Shown here piece after piece: positions 50,095 to 60,841 of a stretch of DNA of 64,000 bases. This DNA comes from Mesorhizobium sp. B4-1-4. GTDB taxonomy: Bacteria; Pseudomonadota; Alphaproteobacteria; Rhizobiales; Rhizobiaceae. The position numbers were made by a program, and so were the translations under genes. The notes beneath the pieces are model-generated. The model was not told where the DNA came from and searched no databases. It was given only the letters and a program-made list of their open reading frames with translations. Positions within the stretch are counted from its first letter, which is position 1. Each line of letters begins with the position of its first letter. The stretch covers positions 5,383,001 through 5,447,000 of the forward strand of contig NZ_CP083950.1 in assembly GCF_006439395.2 (NCBI RefSeq), read 5' to 3'.

Positions 50095-51495
50095 TTAATA
50101 GCGGTAGTGTTCCGGCTTGAATGGACCTTGCGGCGTGACGCCGATATAGGCGGCCTGCTCACCCGACAGTTCGGTCAGGCGGGCGCCGAGCTTGTCGAGA
50201 TGCAGGCGGGCGACCTTTTCGTCGAGATGCTTGGGCAGGACATAGACCTGGTTCTGGTACTGCTCGCCCTTGGTGAACAGCTCGATCTGGGCCAGCACCT
50301 GGTTGGTGAAGGAAGCCGACATGACGAAGCTCGGATGGCCGGTCGCGTTGCCGAGATTGAGCAGGCGGCCTTCCGACAAGAGGATCATCCGTTTGCCGTC
50401 CGGGAAGGTGATCATGTCGACCTGCGGCTTGACGTTGGTCCATTTCAAATTGCGCAGCGACGCCACCTGGATCTCGTTGTCGAAGTGACCGATGTTGCCG
50501 ACGATCACCATGTCCTTCATCGACCGCATATGGTCGAGGGTGACGACATCCTTGTTGCCGGTGGTGGTGATGACGATATCGGCGGTCGGAGCCGCGTCCT
50601 CCAGCGTGACGACTTCAAAGCCGTCCATCGCCGCCTGGAGGGCGCAGATCGGGTCGACTTCGGTGACCTTGACGCGGGCGCCGGCGCCCTTGAGCGAGGC
50701 CGACGAACCCTTGCCGACGTCGCCATAGCCGCAGACGACCGCGACCTTGCCGGCCATCATCGTGTCGGTGCCGCGACGGATGCCGTCGACCAGCGATTCC
50801 TTGCAGCCATATTTGTTGTCGAACTTCGACTTGGTGACCGAGTCGTTGACGTTGATGGCCGGGAAGGGCAGCAGGCCCTTCTTCTGCAGCTGATACAGCC
50901 GGTTGACGCCGGTGGTCGTCTCTTCGGTGACGCCACGGATCGCTTCCCTCTGCTTGGTGAAGAAGCCGGGCGAGGCCTTCAGGCGCTTCTTGACCTGGGC
51001 GTAGAAATATTCCTCTTCCTCGCTCTGCGGATTGGACAGCACGTCCTCGCCGGCTTCGGCGCGGGCGCCGATCAGGATATACATGGTGGCGTCGCCGCCA
51101 TCGTCGAGGATCATGTTGGAGAGGCCGCCATCGGCCCACTGGAAGATCCGGTCGGTGTAGTCCCAGTACTGTTCGAGGCTCTCGCCCTTGACGGCGAAGA
51201 CCGGAATGCCAGCCTCTGCGATAGCTGCCGCGGCGTGATCCTGGGTCGAGAAGATGTTACAGGAAGCCCAGCGGATATCGGCGCCAAGCACCTTCAGCGT
51301 TTCGATCAGCACCGCGGTCTGGATGGTCATGTGCAGGGAGCCGGTGATGCGCGCACCCTTGAGCGGCTGCTTGGCGCCGAACTCCTCGCGGCAGGCCATC
51401 AGGCCTGGCATTTCGGTTTCGGCTATATCGAGTTCCTTGCGGCCCCAGCCGGCAAGCGAGATATCGGCGATCACATAATCCTTGCTACCCGTCAT
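50095..51495 (-). CDS. ahcY: S-adenosylhomocysteine hydrolase
   Basis: 466 residues. N-terminal D-Y-V-I-A-D-I-S-L-A, H-M-T-I-Q-T-A-V-L near residue 55, substrate/lysine segment N-D-S-V-T-K-S-K-F-D-N near 210, the NAD-binding G-Y-G-D-V-G-K-G near 250 and the conserved C-terminus K-P-E-H-Y-R-Y all match AhcY. It splits S-adenosylhomocysteine to adenosine and homocysteine, relieving inhibition of methyltransferases. The start at 51495 was chosen for the standard N-terminus. A palindrome 127 bases upstream (51622-51637) is a candidate operator. Confidence 0.97.
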   Translation of the reverse strand: MTGSKDYVIADISLAGWGRKELDIAETEMPGLMACREEFGAKQPLKGARITGSLHMTIQTAVLIETLKVLGADIRWASCNIFSTQDHAAAAIAEAGIPVFAVKGESLEQYWDYTDRIFQWADGGLSNMILDDGGDATMYILIGARAEAGEDVLSNPQSEEEEYFYAQVKKRLKASPGFFTKQREAIRGVTEETTTGVNRLYQLQKKGLLPFPAINVNDSVTKSKFDNKYGCKESLVDGIRRGTDTMMAGKVAVVCGYGDVGKGSSASLKGAGARVKVTEVDPICALQAAMDGFEVVTLEDAAPTADIVITTTGNKDVVTLDHMRSMKDMVIVGNIGHFDNEIQVASLRNLKWTNVKPQVDMITFPDGKRMILLSEGRLLNLGNATGHPSFVMSASFTNQVLAQIELFTKGEQYQNQVYVLPKHLDEKVARLHLDKLGARLTELSGEQAAYIGVTPQGPFKPEHYRY

Positions 51496-51621
51496 GGCAG
51501 TACTCCGATGCGAATTGTTATGCTTGCGAATTGGTTGCGGATGCGCCCGCGCTGGCAGGCACATCGAAGGGCGCGAATTGTCGGCCTGACTAGCAGATCG
51601 GTGTCCAGACGACAATGGCAT

Positions 51622-51637
51622 ATAAAGAAATCTTTAT
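51622..51637. promoter_or_regulatory. Palindrome ATAAAGA-AA-TCTTTAT, candidate SahR/SamR-type operator for ahcY
   Basis: Perfect 7-base inverted repeat with a 2-base centre in the ahcY upstream region, 127 bases before the ATG. Its form agrees with my recollection of motifs for ArsR-type regulators of S-adenosylhomocysteine metabolism in Proteobacteria; that match was not checked. A second inverted repeat, GCATGTC-N5-GACATGC, lies next to it at 51642-51660. Confidence 0.5.
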
Positions 51638-51677
51638 CCCTGCATGTCTCTCGGACATGCCTTGACGGCGCACGGGA

Positions 51678-51974
51678 TCAGCATTCCTCGCCGAAGCGGG
51701 AGGCAACGAGTTGTTCCAATGCGTCCATGACCTCGAGCGCCTCCGGCCCGCTGGCGGTGACGCGGATCGATAATCCAGGGCTTGCGGCCAGCATCATCAG
51801 ACCCATGATCGAGGTGCCGCCGACCTTGACGCCGTCTTTCTCGACGTGGACGGATGCGTTGAAGCCGCTGGCGAGTTGGACGAATTTCGCGGAGGCGCGT
51901 GCGTGCAGGCCGCGCTGGTTGACGATCGGAAACTCGCGGACGATCTGGTCCTTTTCCGATGAAACCATGCTCAT
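51678..51974 (-). CDS. HPr-type phosphocarrier protein
   Basis: 98 residues. The active-site loop N-Q-R-G-L-H-A-R-A-S carries the phosphorylatable His near residue 24. The regulatory-Ser region is G-G-T-S-I-M-G-L-M-M-L near 52, where HprK would act. With the adjacent EIIA and HprK it forms the regulatory, transport-independent PTS of alphaproteobacteria; its phosphotransferase (PtsP/EI-Ntr) is not in the window. Its start overlaps the EIIA stop by four bases. Confidence 0.93.
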   Translation of the reverse strand: MSMVSSEKDQIVREFPIVNQRGLHARASAKFVQLASGFNASVHVEKDGVKVGGTSIMGLMMLAASPGLSIRVTASGPEALEVMDALEQLVASRFGEEC

Positions 51975-52372
51975 TTGCTGCTCAGAAGTTGGCTGGCGAC
52001 GTTGATGTATTTGCGGCCTGCGGCCTGCGCCTCGTCGAGCGCGGCGGCCATGTTGTCGCCCTTGCGGATCGAGGACAGTTTGATCAGCATCGGCAGGTTC
52101 ATGCCGGCGATCACCTCGGTGCGGCCGGACTCCATCACCGAGATCGCGAGGTTCGATGGCGTGCCACCGAACATGTCGGTCAGCACGATGACGCCGGCGC
52201 CGGTATCGACCCGGGCCACCGCATCGACGATGTCGCGGCGACGCTGTTCCATATCGTCGTCGGCACCGATCGCCACGGTTTCGAAATTGTCTTGTGGCCC
52301 GACGACATGTTCGACGGCATGTCGGAACTCGGTGGCCAGTTGACCGTGCGTTACAAGCACGAGTCCGATCAT
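51971..52372 (-). CDS. PTS EIIA component, mannose family
   Basis: 133 residues of the EIIA-Man fold. The phospho-accepting His lies in V-L-V-T-H-G-Q-L-A near residue 9, and V-I-V-L-T-D-M-F-G-G-T-P-S-N near 60 is typical. No EIIB/C/D transport subunits are nearby, so this is a regulatory EIIA that receives phosphate from the overlapping HPr. A gap of 162 bases separates it from hprK upstream; that gap shows no gene. Confidence 0.93.
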   Translation of the reverse strand: MIGLVLVTHGQLATEFRHAVEHVVGPQDNFETVAIGADDDMEQRRRDIVDAVARVDTGAGVIVLTDMFGGTPSNLAISVMESGRTEVIAGMNLPMLIKLSSIRKGDNMAAALDEAQAAGRKYINVASQLLSSK

Positions 52373-52534
52373 TCTTTGGTGGCTCCCGTCATCGCCGCTT
52401 CACAGGCGCATTTTATGCTCGCCAGCCATTCCGGGCGGCGGGAGCGCTATCTTGTCGACGCGCGGCCCGTTGACAAGCCCAAAATTGCGACGGCCCACGC
52501 CATTTTGACGCATTGCAGAAAAAACCCGGACGGA

Positions 52535-52981
52535 TCATAAAAAAGGCGAGATCGACAACCGCGCCATCACGGCAGGCAGGGCCGCTGCGACATTGCGCTC
52601 GGCCACATCGATCCGCGGCACCGCGCAGCCGGCGATATCGGTGCTGGCGTCCACCTGGAAACGTGCGATTTCATCAGCCGGCAGCAGGCGCAGATGCAGG
52701 TCGACGACGCAGGCCGTTTCGAATGTCAGAGGCCGCGGACCCAGCCGCGGCACTTCGGCCAGGCCTGCTATGGTCGCGGGCGCGCGGCACACCAGCCGCC
52801 CCGCATGCGCCGCGACGAAAAGCTGATCGTCGCCGACCAGTCGCGAAAACATTCCGCGCTGCCGGCAATGGTCGATGAGCGCCAGCGCCAGCGTCGTCTT
52901 GCCCGACCCGGAGGCGCCGCTGACGAGCACGCCGCGCTCGCCGATCAGGACCGCCGTCGCGTGAATGTTTTCAGGTTTCAC
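52535..52981 (-). CDS. hprK: HPr kinase, short alphaproteobacterial form
   Basis: 148 residues. Only the catalytic domain is present, with Walker A V-S-G-A-S-G-S-G-K-T-T near residue 20; the N-terminal domain of the ~310-residue Firmicutes enzyme is missing. This truncated form is typical of rhizobia and brucellae, where it phosphorylates HPr on Ser and is encoded next to chvG. It begins 21 bases after chvG on the same strand. Confidence 0.92.
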   Translation of the reverse strand: MKPENIHATAVLIGERGVLVSGASGSGKTTLALALIDHCRQRGMFSRLVGDDQLFVAAHAGRLVCRAPATIAGLAEVPRLGPRPLTFETACVVDLHLRLLPADEIARFQVDASTDIAGCAVPRIDVAERNVAAALPAVMARLSISPFL

Positions 52982-53002
52982 GAATTGAATCTTTGATCGG
53001 CG

Positions 53003-54787
53003 TCACGCTTCGGCCGGCAGCGTCACGACGAAGCGCGCGCCCTTGATCTCGCCCGGCTTGGTGCCGGGGATGTTCTCGGCGGTCAGCGTGCCACCATGCG
53101 CCTCGACGATCTGCCTGGATATGGACAGGCCGAGGCCCGAATTCTGGCCGAACGCCTCGCCGGCCGGCCGGTCGGTATAGAAGCGCTCGAAGATGCGGTC
53201 GATGTTGTCGGCGCGGATGCCGGGACCGTTGTCGTCGACGGTCAGGATGTTGAACTTGCCGGCGCGCGCCAGCGACAGGATGATGTGGCCATGGTCCTCG
53301 GGAACGAAGGAGCGCGCATTCTCGATCAGGTTGGTGATGACCTGGCCGATGCGCAGGTCATGGCCGACGACGAAATAGCCTTTGACGCCCTGCGGCAGCT
53401 TGGCGACCCGAAGTTCGATCTCGACAGCCTTCTTGTTTCGGGTGGTCTCGCGCGACACGGCGACGAGGTCGGTGACGAATTTCTTCAGGTCCACGGTTCC
53501 GGCGTCGTCGCGCGCCAGCTCGGCGTCGAGGCGGGAGGCGTCGGAAATGTCGGTGATGAGGCGATCCAACCGTTTGACGTCGTGTTGGATGATCTCCATC
53601 AGCCGCGCGCGTGAAGTATCATTTTTCGCCAAGGGCAGTGTTTCCACCGCACTGCGCAGCGAGGTCAGCGGGTTCTTCAACTCATGTGAAACATCGGCGG
53701 CGAAGCTCTCGATCGCCTCGATACGCGCATAGAGCGCGTTGGTCATGTCGCGCACCGCGACCGAAAGGTTGCCGATCTCGTCCTGTCGGTCGGAAAAATC
53801 CGGGATCTCCTCGCGGCTCTTGACGCCGCGCCGCACCCGCACCGCCGCCGCCGACAGCCGCCGCAGCGGGTTGGCGATGGTCGAGGCCAGAAGCATTGAC
53901 AGGATGGCGGTGACCAGCGCCGCAATGCCAAAGACACGCAGGATCGCCTTGCGTTCGGCGGCGACGATCTTGTCGATGTCGCCGCCCTCGGTCGACAGCA
54001 TCAGCACGCCGAGTACGGCGCGGAAGCGCTGGATCGGAACGGCCACCGATACGATCTGCTCGCCCTGTTCGCTGACGCGCACGATGGTCGAGGGGCTGCC
54101 GGTCAGCGCCTTGATCACTTCCGGGTACGCGGCGCCATTGCCGCCCGGTTGTTCGTGGTAAACGGGCAGATCGGTGTTGCGGAAGAAGTCGAAGATGAAT
54201 TTCTGGATGCGCTCGACAAGGTCAGGCTCTTCCTCGTCGACCGGCGGCAGGTCGTAGCGCAGGATCTGGCCGCGCGAATAGAGGTGGCGCGAATCCAGCA
54301 GCAGGTTGGCGTCGCGGTCATAGATGCGGGCGCGGGTGCGGGTCGGCGAAATCAACCGGCGCAGCACCGGGGCGACGCGCTCGGGATTGATCGGGAAGTC
54401 GAGGTTGTCGAGCTGGTCCGAGCCCGGCCCCAGGCTTTCGCCGGCCTGCAGCTCAAGCAGCTTTTCCGGATCGATGCTGATCGAATCCGTCTCGACGGTC
54501 GCCGACGCCGCGATCGCGCCGGCGATGATCTCGCCCTGCGTCATCAGGCTTTCGACACGGGCGTCGATCAGCCCGTCGCGGAAGGTGTTGAGGTAAAGGA
54601 TGCCGGTGACGAGAACAGCCAGTCCGGCGAGGTTGAGGAAGAGGATGCGCCGCGTCAGGCTGGAAAAGATGTGATGGCCGAGGAAGCGGCGCATCGGCAC
54701 CGTGATCCTCGAAACGAAGGACGGCATGATACGCGACGGCCGCCTGGTGGCGCCCGTCGGTCTGCTTCGTTGTGCTTCAACTGCCAT
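53003..54787 (-). CDS. chvG: Sensor histidine kinase ChvG/ExoS
   Basis: 594 residues. It has an N-terminal membrane helix (about 45-65, I-L-F-L-N-L-A-G-L-A-V-L-V-T-G), a ~230-residue periplasmic sensor domain, a second helix (about 285-305) and HAMP. The H-box F-A-A-D-V-S-H-E-L-K-N-P-L-T is followed by HATPase motifs N-L-I-E-N-A-R-S-F, D-D-N-G-P-G-I and S-G-L-G-L-S-I. It pairs with ChvI to sense acid/envelope stress and control exopolysaccharide and motility in rhizobia. The ATG at 54787 is the second possible start. Confidence 0.94.
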   Translation of the reverse strand: MAVEAQRSRPTGATRRPSRIMPSFVSRITVPMRRFLGHHIFSSLTRRILFLNLAGLAVLVTGILYLNTFRDGLIDARVESLMTQGEIIAGAIAASATVETDSISIDPEKLLELQAGESLGPGSDQLDNLDFPINPERVAPVLRRLISPTRTRARIYDRDANLLLDSRHLYSRGQILRYDLPPVDEEEPDLVERIQKFIFDFFRNTDLPVYHEQPGGNGAAYPEVIKALTGSPSTIVRVSEQGEQIVSVAVPIQRFRAVLGVLMLSTEGGDIDKIVAAERKAILRVFGIAALVTAILSMLLASTIANPLRRLSAAAVRVRRGVKSREEIPDFSDRQDEIGNLSVAVRDMTNALYARIEAIESFAADVSHELKNPLTSLRSAVETLPLAKNDTSRARLMEIIQHDVKRLDRLITDISDASRLDAELARDDAGTVDLKKFVTDLVAVSRETTRNKKAVEIELRVAKLPQGVKGYFVVGHDLRIGQVITNLIENARSFVPEDHGHIILSLARAGKFNILTVDDNGPGIRADNIDRIFERFYTDRPAGEAFGQNSGLGLSISRQIVEAHGGTLTAENIPGTKPGEIKGARFVVTLPAEA

Positions 54788-54917
54788 CGAATAGCAGATC
54801 CTGCTTAGCAAGTGGTGGGTAGACAGCAGGGATTGGAGAAATGGATGCCTGGGATCGCGTGACCGCTCGCACCATTCGAAACTGACTACCGGCTATTTCC
54901 TACTGCCTACCGCCTAT

Positions 54918-55619
54918 TCACGCTTCGCGGAACCGGTATCCGACTCCGTAAAGGGTCTCGATCATTTCGAAGTCGTCGTCGACGGCCTTGAACTTCTTGC
55001 GCAGCCGCTTGATGTGGCTGTCGATGGTGCGGTCGTCGACATAGACCTGCTCATCATAGGCCGAATCCATCAGCGCATCACGGCTTTTTACGACACCGGG
55101 ACGCTGCGCCAGCGAATGCAGGATCAGGAATTCGGTGACGGTGAGCGTCACCGGCTCGCCCTTCCAGGTGCAGGTGTGGCGTTCCTGGTCCATGACGAGC
55201 TGGCCGCGCTCGAGCGAGCGGGCCTGCTGGCTAGGCGCCTTTGCCGCAGCCTCGCGGGCACTGGCGCGGCGCAGCACGGCGCGCACCCGCTCGACCAGCA
55301 GGCGCTGCGAGAACGGTTTGCGGATGAAGTCGTCGGCGCCCATCTTGAGGCCGAACAATTCATCGATCTCGTCGTCCTTGGAGGTCAGGAAGATCACCGG
55401 CAGGTCGGATTTCTGGCGCATCCGGCGCAGAAGCTCCATGCCGTCCATGCGCGGCATCTTGATGTCGAGGATGGCAAGATTCGGCGGTCGCGCCGCCAGG
55501 CCTTCCAGCGCGGACGCACCATCCGTGTAGGTCTCGACGCGATACCCCTCGGATTCGAGGGCGATCGACACCGACGTCAGAATGTTGCGGTCGTCATCGA
55601 CAAGCGCGATTGTTGCCAT
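54918..55619 (-). CDS. chvI: Response regulator ChvI
   Basis: 233 residues. The receiver domain begins M-A-T-I-A-L-V-D-D-D-R-N with the phosphorylation Asp in L-A-I-L-D-I-K-M-P-R-M-D-G. A C-terminal OmpR/PhoB winged helix contains S-R-D-A-L-M-D, Y-V-D-D-R-T-I-D-S-H-I-K-R-L-R-K-K-F and ends Y-G-V-G-Y-R-F. The ATG at 55619 gives the standard rhizobial ChvI N-terminus; an ATG six codons upstream (55637) has an equally good ribosome site. Divergent from pckA across a 337-base region. Confidence 0.94.
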   Translation of the reverse strand: MATIALVDDDRNILTSVSIALESEGYRVETYTDGASALEGLAARPPNLAILDIKMPRMDGMELLRRMRQKSDLPVIFLTSKDDEIDELFGLKMGADDFIRKPFSQRLLVERVRAVLRRASAREAAAKAPSQQARSLERGQLVMDQERHTCTWKGEPVTLTVTEFLILHSLAQRPGVVKSRDALMDSAYDEQVYVDDRTIDSHIKRLRKKFKAVDDDFEMIETLYGVGYRFREA

Positions 55620-55956
55620 TTCAAGCGGCTCCCTCATGAGCTGTCCCTTCTTTCGCAGAGAAGGGGCTTTTGCAGGACAAATTAGGTACAAAATGTGGCA
55701 TAGGCCTTGTCCGGTGTCACGGGCGGCGGCCAGCGGCCACAATCCTACCTCGACAGGAATTGGACGAACGAACACGGCCAATCCTTTGGGCAACCACGAA
55801 ACTTTTTGCACATATAAACGATTTAAACAACTTTCAAATTTTTTAAATCGATTAATGATTTGATATCATTTGGCTTTTCTGGTTTTCCATCTTGCCCGGA
55901 CAGCGGGCATGCTGGAATACTTCAGCAAGATGCGGCAACTCGAAGAAGGGTCACCA
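55620..55956. promoter_or_regulatory. Divergent chvI / pckA intergenic region
   Basis: 337 bases with a marked AT-rich core at about 55800-55865 (AAACTTTTTGCACATATAAACG..., TTTTTTAAATCG). This probably holds both promoters. No ChvI site or -35/-10 pair could be assigned with confidence. Confidence 0.55.
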
Positions 55957-57582
<1,626 letters not shown>

Positions 57583-57622
57583 CCGCCGAATCGCTGAGCA
57601 TCATTGCCGCTCGGCACCATTG

Positions 57623-57655
57623 AAGGCCCGGTTTCGATCGGGCCTTTTCTTTTTC
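57623..57655 (+). terminator. Rho-independent terminator after pckA
   Basis: GGCCCG stem, GTTTCGAT loop, CGGGCC, then TTTTCTTTTTC. The next gene, arfB, starts 25 bases later and so probably has its own promoter or receives read-through. Confidence 0.9.
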
Positions 57656-57679
57656 GGTCCGCCGCGCCATGACTGCGGC

Positions 57680-58117
<438 letters not shown>

Positions 58118-58216
58118 GCACCACACCGAGGTCGCGCCGTTTGACGCTTTCGGGTCGCCGTTCGCGTTTGAGAGTGGCATGTTGCGGCGATCAACCATCG
58201 CCATGCGAGGCAACAC

Positions 58217-58834
58217 ATGCTCGTTCTGCCCAAGGGCGTCCGCCACATGCCGGCCTATCTGCCGCGCACCGCCCAGGAGGCGCTGGTCGAGGATGTCAGA
58301 CGCATCGTCCAGCAGGCGCCGCTGTTCGTGCCGGCCATGCCGCGCACCGGCAAGGAGATGAGCGTGCGCATGACCAATTGCGGCCCGCTCGGCTGGGTCA
58401 CCGACAAGGAAGGGGGCTATCGGTACCAGCCGATGCATCCGGTGACCGGAGAGCCATGGCCGCCGATCCCCGAAGGCTTGCTCGATCTCTGGCAGCAGGT
58501 GTCGGGCTATCCGCATCCGCCGGAGGCCTGCCTCATCAATTTCTACACGGCCGAAGCCAAGATGGGTTTGCACCAAGATCGCGACGAGGTCGATTTCTCC
58601 GCCCCCGTCGTCTCCGTCTCGCTGGGTGACGACTGCCTGTTCAGGGTCGGCCAGACGACACGCGACGGCGCCACCAAATCGTTCAGGCTGAAGAGCGGCG
58701 ACGTCGTTGTGCTTGGCGGCGAGGGCCGCCTCGCCTTCCACGGCGTCGACCGCATCTATCCTTCAACCTCGGCTTTGCTAAAAAACGGCGGCAGGATCAA
58801 TCTGACGCTGCGCCGGGTGACGAAAGCTCAGTGA
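58217..58834 (+). CDS. alkB: Alpha-ketoglutarate-dependent DNA dealkylase AlkB
   Basis: 205 residues. The Fe(II) ligands are H-x-D in L-H-Q-D-R-D-E near residue 116 and His in A-F-H-G-V-D-R near 175. The 2-oxoglutarate-binding R-I-N-L-T-L-R-R is near 195. N-terminal P-R-T-G-K-E-M-S and T-N-C-G-P-L-G-W match AlkB. It removes methyl groups from 1-methyladenine and 3-methylcytosine. Its last 38 bases overlap the 3' end of the convergent membrane protein gene. Confidence 0.94.
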   Translation: MLVLPKGVRHMPAYLPRTAQEALVEDVRRIVQQAPLFVPAMPRTGKEMSVRMTNCGPLGWVTDKEGGYRYQPMHPVTGEPWPPIPEGLLDLWQQVSGYPHPPEACLINFYTAEAKMGLHQDRDEVDFSAPVVSVSLGDDCLFRVGQTTRDGATKSFRLKSGDVVVLGGEGRLAFHGVDRIYPSTSALLKNGGRINLTLRRVTKAQ

Positions 58835-60431
58835 GCGAGTTGCGGGTATCCGAGCGCCGCGCATAGACTTCAATGTAGTCCCCAGTCGCGATTTCCACGT
58901 AGTCGTCCATCAGGGTTTGGAAATCCGCATTCCGACGCATCCACACGATCCAAATTGGCGGAAAGTCCGCCGTGAGCGACCACGCCGACTTTTTCTTGTT
59001 CATCCGATCCATCAGGATGATGTCGGGCCTGTTGTCACGGATCAGGGAATTGACGTAGCGAGTATAATTATCAAGGTCTTGCCGCGCGATGCGCTCGTCT
59101 TCGCCTTGATACTTACCCCGCATCAAACCCCAAAGCGCATAGGTGCCAACCCAATCATGGGCATAGGCCGACAGCCAGCGACCATTGGCCATTCTTGTCA
59201 GCGGATTGCCGACGGAAAGGTCGGAACTGACCTGAACGATCGATGGCGAGGCGTAACGGCTGTTGATGGCATCGACCAGACCTTTCTCAGGCAGCTGGTA
59301 GAACTGGTGATGCGTCACCGAAAGTGCGGCGACCACGGCCAGCGCGGCTGCCGCATGGAGCCTGACACTGGCGATCTCAGAGGCGGCCTGTAGGTTTGCG
59401 AGGCCAACCGCTATTCGCCATCGTGATGCCACCGCCAGCAGCATCGCGACCAGCATCGTAGCCTGGTAGGGATACTGGTGATTGGGCCAGTATTTCCCGA
59501 GGTACAGCATGGACACAAAAAAGCCGGCGGCACTCGCCACCGCCAGCGCAACGTCGTCTCGCCAGACAGATTTGCGCATCTGGAAAACCACGAAAACGAC
59601 GAAGACGGCGAAAGTCGGCAATGCCGCGAAAATGTTGATGTTGGCTCGCAAGCTGACATAGTAGCGCATCAGCAATTGCAGGAAAGTGCCGAAAAACTCG
59701 GGAAACCATACATACACACTGACGAGATAGGCAGTGCAAACCGTGAAGATGACGACGTTTTCAGCCGTCAGGCACGCCGTCAGCGAGCGTTTGCGCCAAG
59801 CGATGTAGAAATAGGGCAGTATGATACCAGTTGCCCAATGTGGTTTGACCAGAAGCAGTACGCTTCCAGCCAAGCCAACCGCTGCGGCAAGGCCAAGAGG
59901 AACCGGCGCATCTGCGCGGTTGTCGATCCGCCACATCATCAGGAACAGCATCGGCATGAACAGCATCGTACCGATATGCTCGCGCTGGCCGAAAACATTC
60001 CCAGGCATGATGAGAAGCAAAACCGCTAATGCGGGATAGATCCATTGCGTCTTCAGATCGACGAAGATTCGACTTCGCTCGATGACGACAGCCGACAGCG
60101 CAATCGAAACGAAGAAGATCAGATAGATGAAGCACTCGATTGCGGATTCCGGCGAGATGCCGAGCCTGTGGGACAGCCATACCGGCCCAATATAGAGGGC
60201 CACGGAGAAAGGCGGATTGGTTTCCAGAATGTCGACATAGAGTTTCTGACCGTCCAGGACTTTTTCGCAGATAACAATAAGCCAGCTGACGTCGGTATTG
60301 TCGCCGGCGGTCCACGGCATAAAAAAAGAGAACACCACTACGGTCGCAACAAGCCATACCGGCGACAAGCTTCCAACCACGGACGCAAAGCCAGTCGCAG
60401 TACTGATGTTTCTTGCATTTCCCATGCTCAT
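58797..60431 (-). CDS. Polytopic membrane protein, GT-C glycosyltransferase-like
   Basis: 544 residues with about 10-11 predicted membrane helices. An early loop D-I-L-E-T-N-P-P-F-S near residue 68 has the form of the acidic first-loop motif of GT-C (PMT/ArnT-like) enzymes, and G-Q-R-E-H-I near 148 follows a helix. The C-terminal ~140 residues are soluble (L-I-R-D-N-R-P-D-I-I-L-M-D-R). This layout suggests a lipid-linked sugar transferase, but no function can be named. The coding sequence is less GC-biased than its neighbours, suggestive of later acquisition. Its 3' end lies inside alkB. Confidence 0.75.
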   Translation of the reverse strand: MSMGNARNISTATGFASVVGSLSPVWLVATVVVFSFFMPWTAGDNTDVSWLIVICEKVLDGQKLYVDILETNPPFSVALYIGPVWLSHRLGISPESAIECFIYLIFFVSIALSAVVIERSRIFVDLKTQWIYPALAVLLLIMPGNVFGQREHIGTMLFMPMLFLMMWRIDNRADAPVPLGLAAAVGLAGSVLLLVKPHWATGIILPYFYIAWRKRSLTACLTAENVVIFTVCTAYLVSVYVWFPEFFGTFLQLLMRYYVSLRANINIFAALPTFAVFVVFVVFQMRKSVWRDDVALAVASAAGFFVSMLYLGKYWPNHQYPYQATMLVAMLLAVASRWRIAVGLANLQAASEIASVRLHAAAALAVVAALSVTHHQFYQLPEKGLVDAINSRYASPSIVQVSSDLSVGNPLTRMANGRWLSAYAHDWVGTYALWGLMRGKYQGEDERIARQDLDNYTRYVNSLIRDNRPDIILMDRMNKKKSAWSLTADFPPIWIVWMRRNADFQTLMDDYVEIATGDYIEVYARRSDTRNSLTELSSPGAASD

Positions 60432-60841
60432 CGGACCGCCCCAACAAAGATGACTTTTACGCAGAACGACGAAATCATGGACGGGAACACAGCTGTGCTG
60501 GCCTCAGTACCAAAGATGGCAGTTGATCCGGTTCTGAGGAATACAAGCCAATAAGGTCGGAGGCAGAAGCCGATCGTGCGTGCGCCCACTGTGTCGAGCA
60601 AGGTCGAAATGGGCACGACCGGTGCTCGCGCCGCTCGCCCAGCGGCAGTGCTGACGTCGATCACCGGCTGCTCCCGCCACTGGAACTGACACCGAAAGCT
60701 AGCCGGGATTGGCTAAAGTGCGGTTAATCGCGCCATTACAGTCTGCGCGGTTCGGCCGGATTTTCGGTGGCACCGCGTCGCAGGCAACCAGGGCCGGCAA
60801 GGCACCGACTGTTTCCCGGATCGGTTGAGGCCTTGAACCGA
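60432..60841. other. Intergenic region, 410 bases
   Basis: Between the membrane-protein start and the gbcB stop. A 78-codon minus-strand frame (60428-60664) overlaps the downstream start by four bases but has no ribosome site or recognisable motif, so it is not called. No terminator hairpin was found after gbcB. Confidence 0.5.

Noticed and set aside
51496..51677. A SAM or SAH riboswitch upstream of ahcY
   Set aside because: I could not find the conserved pairing of a known SAM-II or SAH element; the region shows two simple palindromes more like protein-binding sites.
50107..52005. 632-codon plus-strand frame opposite ahcY and the HPr gene
   Set aside because: Antisense shadow crossing two well-supported genes.
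60428..60664. 78-codon minus-strand frame overlapping the start of the membrane-protein gene by four bases
   Set aside because: The overlap is suggestive of coupling, but there is no ribosome site, no recognisable domain, and the region is otherwise non-coding in character.
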